Positions 8,791 to 16,135 of a stretch of DNA of 64,000 bases are shown here, piece by piece; the stretch's first letter is position 1, and each line of letters starts with the position of its first letter. The DNA comes from Gemmatimonadota bacterium (GTDB lineage Bacteria; Gemmatimonadota; Gemmatimonadetes; Gemmatimonadales; Gemmatimonadaceae). Location of the stretch: positions 1-64,000 of the forward strand of contig JAJTHG010000017.1 of NCBI GenBank assembly GCA_021298835.1, given 5' to 3'. Below the pieces are notes generated by a model that was not told the DNA's origin, did not search any database, and was given only the letters and a program-made list of their open reading frames with translations. The position numbers and the translations under genes were made by a program.

Positions 8791-9084
8791 ATGCCCTTCG
8801 GCTTCATCGAACGAGTGTCCAGCGCCCCCGGCTTGAAGGAGGGGCTGGACGTCAGCACGCAGCGGACGCGGATGATCGCCGATCGCGTGGCGCAGGCCTC
8901 GATGCAGCGTCCGGATGCCTTCGCGATCCCGGCGCCCGGCTCGAAGCCGGGCTCGCCCGAGGTGGGCGGCGTGGATCTGGAGGCCGAGATGGTCTCGCTG
9001 GCCGACGAGCAGCTGCGCTACGAGACGACCGCCAAGCTGCTCGAGAAGGCGTACGCGCGGCTCCGCTCCGTCATCAAGGACTGA
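8791..9084 (+). CDS. flgB: Flagellar proximal rod protein FlgB
   Basis: This 97-residue protein is shorter than the usual 115-140. The C-terminal part (VDLEAEMVSLADEQLRYETT, then KLLEKAYARLRSVIKD) is the conserved FlgB/FlgC C-terminal helix of the rod. The N-terminal rod motif is degenerate (DVSTQRTRMIADRVAQAS in place of L-x-x-R-x-x-x-x-x-x-NIAN). The ATG at 8791 was chosen because earlier starts fall inside the sigma-54 promoter. It is the first gene of the basal-body unit and is followed after six bases by flgC. Confidence 0.85.
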   Translation: MPFGFIERVSSAPGLKEGLDVSTQRTRMIADRVAQASMQRPDAFAIPAPGSKPGSPEVGGVDLEAEMVSLADEQLRYETTAKLLEKAYARLRSVIKD

Positions 9085-9090
9085 CGCGCG

Positions 9091-9654
9091 ATGAAGATCA
9101 CCTTCCCGAAGCTGCTGCCGGCGCTGCAGGACCAGCCGCTGGTCAAGCCGATGTTCCGTTCGCTCGGCATCGCCGCGAGCGGGCTCTCCGCCCAGCGGAC
9201 GCGACTCGAAGTGACGGCGCAGAACCTGGCGAACGCCGAGGTCACGCGCGGCCCCGACGGCAAGCCGTATGCGCGCCGCACCGTGAGCATGCAGGCCACG
9301 CCGCTCGAGCAGCGCGAGGGCGGCCCGGGGTTCCTGCCGCTGCCGCCGCTCGTCAGCCAGCCCGGCGAGATCGCCCCGGTCGCGCAGCCGACGCGGTTCA
9401 ACCTGGCCGCTCGCCATCCGGTCGAGGCCGCCAACGGCGTCACCGTGACGGGAATACGCGAGGACACCTCGGAGGGCCCGCTGGTCTACGACCCGGGACA
9501 CCCCGACGCCGACGCGAACGGCTACGTGCGCTACCCGAACGTCCGCGTGACCGACGAGATCGTCGAGCTCATGGACGCCCGACGCATCTACGAAGCGAAC
9601 GCCACCGTCTTCCAGAGCGCGAAGCAGATGCTCCGGAAGGCGCTCGACATCTGA
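9091..9654 (+). CDS. flgC: Flagellar proximal rod protein FlgC
   Basis: The protein has 187 residues. From residue 21 the sequence MFRSLGIAASGLSAQRTRLE followed by VTAQNLANAE is the classical FlgC N-terminal helix with its NLAN motif; the C-terminus (VELMDARRIYEANATVFQSA) is the matching rod/hook helix. The first 20 residues are an extension, so an alternative start is the ATG at 9151 (167 residues). The upstream start is kept because it leaves normal operon spacing behind flgB. It forms part of the rod inside the periplasm. Confidence 0.93.
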   Translation: MKITFPKLLPALQDQPLVKPMFRSLGIAASGLSAQRTRLEVTAQNLANAEVTRGPDGKPYARRTVSMQATPLEQREGGPGFLPLPPLVSQPGEIAPVAQPTRFNLAARHPVEAANGVTVTGIREDTSEGPLVYDPGHPDADANGYVRYPNVRVTDEIVELMDARRIYEANATVFQSAKQMLRKALDI

Positions 9655-9667
9655 CCGCCCGCCGCCC

Positions 9668-10054
9668 ATGAGCCCGATCAATCCGCTGCCGAACATCAGC
9701 CTCGCCTCGCCGACGGCGCTGGCCCCTGCGACCCGCGCGAGCGACGAGGCGGCCGCGGCGCGCCTCGAGCGGCCGGCCACGCCGACGCCGGCGCCCGCGC
9801 CGAGCCGGCCTCTGCGGCCGCTGCCGGCACCCGCGACGTCCGCACCGGCGGTGGCGGGGCGCGCGCTCGGCGCGGAGCCCCCGGCCGGGGTGGACCCGCA
9901 GCTCTGGAGCGTGCTCACCACCGAGGAGCGCACGCACTTCGCGAAGCTCTCGTCGCTCGGGCCCCTGACGTACGGGCGCGGGCTCTCGGCCCTCCGCGTC
10001 GCCGACGCGCCGCCGCCGGCGGCGCGCGGGGCCCGGCTCGACATCCGCGCCTGA
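9668..10054 (+). CDS. Unknown protein between flgC and fliE
   Basis: This 128-residue protein has an N-terminal half rich in alanine and proline (about 1-70) and so probably unstructured, followed by a compact conserved-looking part with DPQLWSVLTTEERTHFAKL and GPLTYGRG. There is no signal peptide or membrane segment. It lies in the flagellar operon, 13 bases after flgC and two before fliE, so a role in rod or export-gate assembly is likely, but the family was not recognised. Confidence 0.7.
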   Translation: MSPINPLPNISLASPTALAPATRASDEAAAARLERPATPTPAPAPSRPLRPLPAPATSAPAVAGRALGAEPPAGVDPQLWSVLTTEERTHFAKLSSLGPLTYGRGLSALRVADAPPPAARGARLDIRA

Positions 10055-10056
10055 CG

Positions 10057-10383
10057 ATGACCGCCCCCATCGCCGGCCTTGGCGGCCCGCCGCGCCCGCA
10101 GGAGGTCGCGGGCCTCGACGGTCCGAAGGCGATCCAGGTGCCCGTGCTGCGCGAAGCGCCCGGGACGTCGTTCGCCGACACGCTCAAGCAGACGCTCTCG
10201 CAGGTGACCGAACTCAGCGAGACCTCGCGCGACTACGTGCAGGCGTTCCTGCGGGGCGAGCCGGTGGAGCTGCACCAGGTGATGGCCGCGTCCGAGGAAG
10301 CCGGCATCGCGATCGACCTGCTGATCCAGGTGCGCAACAAGTTCCTCGAGGCGTACAAGACCGTCATGACCATGACCACGTAA
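10057..10383 (+). CDS. fliE: Flagellar MS-ring/rod junction protein FliE
   Basis: The 108-residue protein contains the FliE core: SFADTLKQTLSQVTELSETS, then a long helix, and the C-terminal motif LHQVMAASEEAGIAIDLLIQ and VRNKFLEAYKTVMTM. FliE links the MS ring (FliF) to the rod and is the first export substrate. Two bases separate it from the preceding gene's stop and four from fliF. Confidence 0.95.
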   Translation: MTAPIAGLGGPPRPQEVAGLDGPKAIQVPVLREAPGTSFADTLKQTLSQVTELSETSRDYVQAFLRGEPVELHQVMAASEEAGIAIDLLIQVRNKFLEAYKTVMTMTT

Positions 10384-10387
10384 GCCG

Positions 10388-12043
10388 ATGCCGCCCTTCG
10401 TCACCACCCTGATCGAGCGGATCGGCGGCCCGCGTCGCGCCCTGATCGCCCTCGCGGGCCTCGGCTCGGCCGTGGTCGTCCTGCTGCTGGCGAACTGGGC
10501 CGCGACGCCCACGATGGTGCCCGCGTACGCGAACCTCCCGGTCGAGCAGGCCGCGCGGCTCGACGACGAGCTCACCAAGGCCGCGATCCCGCACGAGCTC
10601 GTCAAGGGCGGCACCGAGATCCTGGTCGCCTCGACCGACATCGCCCGGTCGCAGGTCGCGCTGGCCAAGGCCGGCGTGCTCGGGCGCAAGACAGCGGGCT
10701 TCGAGCTCTTCGACCAGCAGTCGTGGGGGATGACCGACTTCACGCAGCGCATCCAGTACCGCCGGGCGCTCGAGGGCGAGCTCGAGGCGACGATCGGCGA
10801 GATGCGCGGCGTCGAGCGCGCCGAGGTGTCGCTCGCTCTGAACGAGACCGCGACCTACCGCCGGCCCACCGACACGCCGCCGCGCGCGAGCGTGGTCCTC
10901 GCGCTCACGAGCGGCACGACCCCGACGCCGGACGTCGTGCAGGGCATCCAGCACCTCGTGGCCTCGAGTGTCGGCGTCGTCACCGCCGAGCGCGTGGTGG
11001 TCCTCGACGACGTCGGCCGGATGCTCTCGCTGCCCGACGACGCCGCCGGCATCGCGGGCACCTCGAGCCGCCAGCAGGGCGTACAGAAGGAGGTCGAGCA
11101 TTCGCTCCGCGAGAAGGCGCAGGCAATCATGGACCGCGCCGTGGGGCCGGGCAACGCCACCGTGACCGTCACGGCCGCGATCAGCTTCGACAAGGTGCAG
11201 CGCACGTCGTCGGTCGTGGACCCCGACCGGCAGGCGATCAGCACGGAGCAGAAGGCGGAGATCGTCCCGGGCGCCGAGGGCGGCGCGGGCTCGACGAACG
11301 TGGCGACGGCTTTCGAGAACACGAAGACCGTGGAGACATTCGAAGGGGCGATCGGGAGCGTCCGCCGCCTCGACGTCGCGGTGCTCGTGAACCACAAGCT
11401 CGTGCCGCTGGTTGACTCGACCGCCGCCGCAGGTACCGCCGCCGCAGGTACCGCCGCCGCAGGCACGGCCGCTGCAGGCACGGCCGCCGCCGAGCGCGCC
11501 GACTCGACGGCGGCGCGCGACTCCGTCCTCGTGCCGGCGCCGAGATCGGCCGAGGAGCTGGCCAGTCTCGAGCGGCTCGTGCGCACCGCGGTCGGGGCGG
11601 ATTCCGCTCGTGGCGACCAGGTCTCGGTGGTCAACATGCCCTTCGCGCCGACCGTTCGCGCCGAAGCCGAGCCGGCGCCGTCACTCCTGGCCACGTTCGA
11701 GCGCTACCAGCGGCCGGCGCTGAGCGCGCTGGGGCTGCTGCTGGCGGCGGTGATCGGCGTCCTGACGCTGCGCGCCCTCAAGCCGCCGGTGCCGGTCGCC
11801 GCGCCGGCGAGCGCGCCGCCGCTCCTCGCGGCGGCAGCCACCGCCGCCGCCGCGTCGCCGGCCTCCACTCCGTTGCTCGAGGCCGGCGGTGGCGGCGGCG
11901 GCGCGGTCCTCGTGCAGAAGGCCGCCCCGACCTTCCGCGTGGAGGTCGGAAACACCGTCCTCCGCGACCAGACGGTGCAGGTGATCGAGAAGGACCCCGA
12001 CGATGCCGCGCGGCTCTTCCGCGTGTGGCTGCGGGAGGGCTGA
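10388..12043 (+). CDS. fliF: Flagellar MS-ring protein FliF
   Basis: The protein has 551 residues. The N-terminal membrane segment (about 17-40) is followed by the periplasmic ring-building motifs typical of secretin/YscJ-like proteins (AKAGVLGRKTAGFELFDQQS, YRRALEGELEATIGEM). A second membrane helix lies at about 440-462, and the short cytoplasmic tail ending PDDAARLFRVWLREG is the FliG-binding region. An alanine-threonine-glycine pentapeptide tandem repeat sits at about 345-364, before the second membrane helix. It forms the inner-membrane ring that holds the rotor and export gate. Confidence 0.97.
   Translation: MPPFVTTLIERIGGPRRALIALAGLGSAVVVLLLANWAATPTMVPAYANLPVEQAARLDDELTKAAIPHELVKGGTEILVASTDIARSQVALAKAGVLGRKTAGFELFDQQSWGMTDFTQRIQYRRALEGELEATIGEMRGVERAEVSLALNETATYRRPTDTPPRASVVLALTSGTTPTPDVVQGIQHLVASSVGVVTAERVVVLDDVGRMLSLPDDAAGIAGTSSRQQGVQKEVEHSLREKAQAIMDRAVGPGNATVTVTAAISFDKVQRTSSVVDPDRQAISTEQKAEIVPGAEGGAGSTNVATAFENTKTVETFEGAIGSVRRLDVAVLVNHKLVPLVDSTAAAGTAAAGTAAAGTAAAGTAAAERADSTAARDSVLVPAPRSAEELASLERLVRTAVGADSARGDQVSVVNMPFAPTVRAEAEPAPSLLATFERYQRPALSALGLLLAAVIGVLTLRALKPPVPVAAPASAPPLLAAAATAAAASPASTPLLEAGGGGGGAVLVQKAAPTFRVEVGNTVLRDQTVQVIEKDPDDAARLFRVWLREG
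11420..11479 (+). repeat. 15-bp in-frame tandem repeat in fliF
   Basis: Four copies of the 15-base unit ACCGCCGCCGCAGGT or close variants run from 11420 to 11479, with a partial fifth copy to about 11494. Each encodes the pentapeptide TAAAG. The unit length is a multiple of three, so copy-number changes would lengthen or shorten the FliF periplasmic linker without a frameshift. Confidence 0.9.
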
Positions 12044-12049
12044 GGACCC

Positions 12050-13093
12050 GTGACCGGCACCGCCCTCCAGCGCTACACCAGCGCCGACCCCGAGCACCTG
12101 ACGGGCCGGCAGAAGGTCGCGATCCTCTGCATGGTGCTCGGCTCCGAGCTGGCGGCGACCGTCACGGCCAAGCTCACCCCCGACGAGGGCGAGATGATCT
12201 CCCTCGAGATCGCGCGCATGGACGCGGTCAGCGGCGAGGTCATCGAGCAGACGCTGCAGGAGTGGCTGCAGCTCGCCTTCGCGATGGACAAGTACTCGGC
12301 GGGCGGCATGGACTACGCGCGCGAGGTGCTGGAGCGGGCCTTCGGCCCGGCGAAGGCGAAGGAGATGCTGCGCCGCATCCAGGACCAGCTGGCCGACAAG
12401 GCGGGCCTCACGCGCCTGCGCAAGGCCGACCCGCAGCAGCTCGGGACGATGTTCCGCAACGAGCATCCGCAGACGACGGCGCTCATTCTGGCGCACCTCG
12501 ACGCCTCGCAGACCGCGGCGGTGCTCAAGGAGCTGGGGGCGGAGACCGCGAGCGAGGTGGTCTATCGCATGGCGAAGATGGAGAAGGTCTCGCCCGACAT
12601 GCTGCAGCTCATCGAGCGCAGTCTCGGCAACGAGGCCGACTTCAACTTCTCGCAGGGGATGTCGCTCGCCGGCGGACCGGCCGCGGTGGCACAGGTGCTC
12701 AACCTCCTCGCCGGCTCCTACGAGAAGGAGCTGCTCGACGGCGTCTCGCAGAAGGACGCGAGCCTCTCCGAACAGATCCGGAACCTCATGTTCGTCTTCG
12801 AGGACCTCTCGAGCCTCGACGACAAGGCGCTGCAGCGCATCCTCCGCGAGGTGGACACGAAGCAGCTCGCGATGGCACTCAAGGCAGCGAGCGAGGAGCT
12901 CAAGGCCAAGCTCTTCAAGGGCATGTCGCAGCGCGCGCAGGCGGCACTCAAGGAGGAGATGGAGATGATGGGCCCGGTCCGCATGAGCGACGTCGAGTCG
13001 GCGCAGACCGGCATCGTCGGCCAGGTGCGGGCCCTCGAGGAAGCGGGCGAGATCGTACTGGGAGGCGGTGCCGATGACCTGGTCGTCCGCTAG
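12050..13093 (+). CDS. fliG: Flagellar rotor switch protein FliG
   Basis: The 347-residue protein has a GTG start. It has the N-terminal FliF-binding domain (TGRQKVAILCMVLGSELAA), the central EHPQTTALILAHL motif used for FliM contact, and the C-terminal torque domain with charged residues (LMFVFEDLSSLDDKALQRIL, VDTKQLAMALK). FliG forms the ring that interacts with the MotAB stator. Its 3' end overlaps the start of fliH by 20 bases. Confidence 0.97.
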   Translation: MTGTALQRYTSADPEHLTGRQKVAILCMVLGSELAATVTAKLTPDEGEMISLEIARMDAVSGEVIEQTLQEWLQLAFAMDKYSAGGMDYAREVLERAFGPAKAKEMLRRIQDQLADKAGLTRLRKADPQQLGTMFRNEHPQTTALILAHLDASQTAAVLKELGAETASEVVYRMAKMEKVSPDMLQLIERSLGNEADFNFSQGMSLAGGPAAVAQVLNLLAGSYEKELLDGVSQKDASLSEQIRNLMFVFEDLSSLDDKALQRILREVDTKQLAMALKAASEELKAKLFKGMSQRAQAALKEEMEMMGPVRMSDVESAQTGIVGQVRALEEAGEIVLGGGADDLVVR

Positions 13094-13757
13094 GCCCGGC
13101 GTCTGGGCCCCGGCCCCTGCCTCGGCGGTCCCGTCCCCCGCGGGCCACGCCCCGTGGGCGCCGGAGGACCTCGCGCGACGCCCGTCGCCGGTGCCGCCGC
13201 CGCCGGTGCTCGAGGATCCGGTGCCCGTGCCCGATCCCGATCCGCAGGAGGCGATGCTCGCCGAAGCGTACGCGCAGGGCTTCGAGAAGGGGCGACTCGA
13301 GGGCGAGCGCGGCGAGCAGGCCCGCCTGCGCACCGCGGTCGCCGCGGCGCAGGAGGCGCTCGACGCGCTGCGCGACGGCGAGCAGCGGTGGACGGGCACC
13401 ATCGAGGAGAACGTCTGCGCCCTCGCGGTCGCGATCGCGCGCCACGTGATCGGGCGCGAGGTCGAGGCCGACCGAGGCGTCGTCGCCGCCCACGTCCGCC
13501 GCGCGATCGGCGAGTTCGGCGTCGAGCGCGCGCTCCGCGTACGGGTGCACCCGCAGGACCTCGCCCTGCTGACCGGCCACGGCGCCGACGACGACCACGC
13601 CGACCGCCTCGGCGACGGGCGTGAGCTCCGGTGGGTCCCCGACGTCGGCGTCGAGCGCGGCGGCTGCGTCGTCGAGGGGCGCGAGCGGATCGTGGACGGG
13701 CGCGTGGACACCGCGCTCGAGCGGGTCTACCGCCGCCTGACCTACACCCATGCCTGA
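13074..13757 (+). CDS. fliH: Flagellar export ATPase regulator FliH
   Basis: The protein has 227 residues if translated from the ATG at 13074, chosen because GGAGG at 13061-13065 is eight bases upstream; the GTG at 13068 is too close to it. The N-terminus is proline-rich. The middle has the FliH helix with small-x3-small spacing (LAEAYAQGFEKGRLEGERG), and the C-terminal domain (ALAVAIARHVIGREVEADRG) is FliH/YscL-like. It tethers and restrains FliI and links it to the rotor ring. Confidence 0.9.
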   Translation: MTWSSARPGVWAPAPASAVPSPAGHAPWAPEDLARRPSPVPPPPVLEDPVPVPDPDPQEAMLAEAYAQGFEKGRLEGERGEQARLRTAVAAAQEALDALRDGEQRWTGTIEENVCALAVAIARHVIGREVEADRGVVAAHVRRAIGEFGVERALRVRVHPQDLALLTGHGADDDHADRLGDGRELRWVPDVGVERGGCVVEGRERIVDGRVDTALERVYRRLTYTHA

Positions 13758-15078
13758 CCCCGCCGCGCTCGAACGTCGCCTCGCCGACGTCCCGCGCTTC
13801 GCCACTCACGGGAAGGTGAAGCGCGTGACCGGCCTCGTCGTCGAGGCCACGGGCCTCGACATCGGCCTCGGCGATCTCTGCCGCATCACCTCCCAGGACG
13901 GCCAGTTCTCCGCGCTCGGCGAGGTGGTCGGCTTCCACGAGGGCGGCGTCCTCCTCATGCCGCTCGGCGAGCTCGACGGGTTGCATCCCGGCTCGTCCGT
14001 GCAGCCGCTCGGCCGATCGTTCACGGTGGACGTCGGCGAGGCGCTGCTGGGGCGCGTGCTCAACGGGCTCGGGCAACCGATCGACGGCGGGCCCCGGCTG
14101 ACGAACACCGAGAAGGTGCCGCTCTCCGCCGAGCCGCCCAGCCCGCTCACGCGGCAAGTGATCACCGAGCCGCTCGAGACCGGCGTCCGCGCCCTCGACG
14201 GCGTCCTCACCATCGGCCGCGGCCAGCGCGTCGGCATCTTCGCCGGCTCGGGCGTCGGCAAGAGCACCCTCCTCGGGATGATCGCCCGCAACGCGACGGC
14301 CGACGTCAACGTGATCGCCCTGATCGGCGAGCGAGGGCGCGAGGTACGCGACTTCATCGAGCACGCGCTCGGGCCCGAGGGCCTCGCCCGCTCGGTCGTC
14401 ATCGTCGCCACCAGCGACCAGGCCGCGCTCGTCCGCGCCCGCGGGGCGCTGCTCGCGACGGCGATCGCCGAGTGGTTCCGCGATCAGGGCAAGCAGGTGC
14501 TGCTGATGCTCGACTCGGTCAGCCGAGTCGCCTACGCGTGGCGGGACATCGGCCTCGCCGTCGGCGAGCCGCCGACGACGAAGGGATACCCGCCCTCCGT
14601 GTTCGCGAACCTGCCGCGCCTCCTCGAGCGCGCCGGCAACGGGCCAGTGGGCGGCATCACCGGCGTCTATACCGTGCTCGTGGAGGGCGACGACTTCAAC
14701 GAGCCGGTCGCCGACCAGGCCCGGTCGATCCTCGACGGCCACGTCGTGCTGACCCGCTCGCTCGCCGCCGCCGGCCATTTCCCGGCGATCGACGTGCTCG
14801 AGAGCAAGAGCCGCGTGCGCGACCAGCTGATCAACGAGCCCCATCGCGCCGCCGCCAACACGCTCACGCGCCTCGAGGCCGCCTACCGCGAAAAGGAGGA
14901 CCTGATCCTCGTCGGCGCCTACCAGAAGGGCACCGACCCGCAGGTGGACGCGGCGCTCCAGCTGCGGGAACCGATCCTCGGGTTCCTGCAGCAGCGCGCG
15001 GACCAGCCGACGGCGTTCGCCGACACCGTCACGTCGCTCGCGGCCCTCGCGCGCAACGCGCCCGCCCGACGCGGCTGA
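13750..15078 (+). CDS. fliI: Flagellum-specific export ATPase FliI
   Basis: The 442-residue protein is related to the F1-ATPase beta subunit. Walker A is FAGSGVGKST, with the phosphate-binding lysine at 171; the Walker B region is VLLMLDSVSRVAYAWRDIGL, preceded by ALIGERGREVRDF. It energises or regulates the flagellar type III export apparatus with FliH and FliJ. The start overlaps the end of fliH by eight bases. Confidence 0.98.
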   Translation: MPDPAALERRLADVPRFATHGKVKRVTGLVVEATGLDIGLGDLCRITSQDGQFSALGEVVGFHEGGVLLMPLGELDGLHPGSSVQPLGRSFTVDVGEALLGRVLNGLGQPIDGGPRLTNTEKVPLSAEPPSPLTRQVITEPLETGVRALDGVLTIGRGQRVGIFAGSGVGKSTLLGMIARNATADVNVIALIGERGREVRDFIEHALGPEGLARSVVIVATSDQAALVRARGALLATAIAEWFRDQGKQVLLMLDSVSRVAYAWRDIGLAVGEPPTTKGYPPSVFANLPRLLERAGNGPVGGITGVYTVLVEGDDFNEPVADQARSILDGHVVLTRSLAAAGHFPAIDVLESKSRVRDQLINEPHRAAANTLTRLEAAYREKEDLILVGAYQKGTDPQVDAALQLREPILGFLQQRADQPTAFADTVTSLAALARNAPARRG

Positions 15079-15080
15079 CG

Positions 15081-15533
15081 ATGGCGCGCCGCACGCGGTT
15101 CCGGCTCGAGCGCCTGCTCGAGCTCAAGGCCAGGCACGAGGAGGCGAGTGCCGTCCGCCTTGGCCTCGCGGAGGCCGACGCGCGCCGCGAGCGCGAGGCG
15201 GAGGTCGCCCTGCGCACCCTGCGGGACGCAGGGCGCGAAGACCTGCTGCCCGGCGGCGTGACGCGCGTCGGCGACCTCCGGCCGGTTGCAGAGCTGCTCG
15301 CGCGCGTGGACGAACGCCTCGACCGGCAGGCCGAGCGCGTCGCCGCCGCCGAGCGCACGGTGCACGACGCGCAGCGGCTACTGGTCCTCGCGCACCAGGA
15401 ACGACGCGTGCTCGATCGCCTGCGAGAGAAGCACGTCGAACGCGTCCGACTCGAAGCGGCGCAAGCGGACCAGAAGACCACGGACGACATCGCCGTGGCC
15501 CGCTTCCTGCGCTCAAGGCCCCTCGACCCATGA
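15081..15533 (+). CDS. fliJ: Flagellar export chaperone FliJ
   Basis: The 150-residue protein is almost entirely coiled coil, opening with RTRFRLERLLELKARHEEAS, the typical FliJ N-terminal helix. Position between fliI and a MotE/YlxF-like gene is the conserved location of fliJ. It forms the central stalk of the export ATPase and helps load substrates. Two bases separate it from fliI, and its stop overlaps the next start. Confidence 0.88.
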   Translation: MARRTRFRLERLLELKARHEEASAVRLGLAEADARREREAEVALRTLRDAGREDLLPGGVTRVGDLRPVAELLARVDERLDRQAERVAAAERTVHDAQRLLVLAHQERRVLDRLREKHVERVRLEAAQADQKTTDDIAVARFLRSRPLDP

Positions 15534-16135
15534 TGACCCGGATGATTCTTCCGTTCCTCGCTGCGTTCATGATCGCCGTCGCCGGCGGCTCGGCCCTCGC
15601 GCTCCTCAAGGCGAAGGACGCGCACAGCGCGGCCCTCCAGCGCTTCGCCGAGCTCAAGGCCAAGGCCGACAGCACGCGGCCGCCGACCGCCACGGCGGAC
15701 AGTGCGGGGCACGCCGCGCACGATTCGATCGCGCACGCCGCGCCGCCGGCGAGCGCGCCGGTGCCCGTCACCGTCCCTCCGCCGGGCAAGCCCGGGCCGA
15801 CGGCGCCTCCCGTGCCCTCGCCCGCCCCCGCACCGCCGCCCCGGGCCGACATGCCCGCCGCCCCGACCGGTGACGGCCGCGCGCCGACCCCCGTCGCCGA
15901 GGCGGCCCAGGCCGTCGGTGCCGAGAAGCGGCTGTCGAAGATCTTCGCCTCGATGGCGCCGAAGGACGCGGCCAAGGTGCTGCAGCAGATGGATGACGCC
16001 GACGTGCGCGTGATCCTCGGCCACCTCGGTCCGCGCCAGGCCGCGGCGGTACTCGGCAACTTCCCCCCCGCGCGTGCCGCGACGCTCAGCCAGCAGCAGC
16101 TCAAGGGGCCCGCCGTCCGAGGGGGGACGCCCTGA
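15530..16135 (+). CDS. MotE/YlxF-like membrane protein with MgtE_N-type domain
   Basis: This 201-residue protein has a membrane anchor at about 5-26, a charged segment, a long proline/alanine linker (about 60-130) and a C-terminal helical domain (LSKIFASMAPKDAAKVLQQM, then VRVILGHLGPRQAAAVLGNF) of the MgtE N-domain type seen in MotE and in Bacillus YlxF. The fliJ - this gene - fliK order is the same as fliJ-ylxF-fliK in Bacillus. In Rhizobium, MotE chaperones a motility protein in the periplasm; the role here is inferred from that and from position. Confidence 0.8.
   Translation: MMTRMILPFLAAFMIAVAGGSALALLKAKDAHSAALQRFAELKAKADSTRPPTATADSAGHAAHDSIAHAAPPASAPVPVTVPPPGKPGPTAPPVPSPAPAPPPRADMPAAPTGDGRAPTPVAEAAQAVGAEKRLSKIFASMAPKDAAKVLQQMDDADVRVILGHLGPRQAAAVLGNFPPARAATLSQQQLKGPAVRGGTP

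Noticed and set aside
8761-9084. flgB starting at the TTG at 8761
   Set aside because: This start would lie between the -12 element and the predicted transcription start, so it cannot be on the mRNA.
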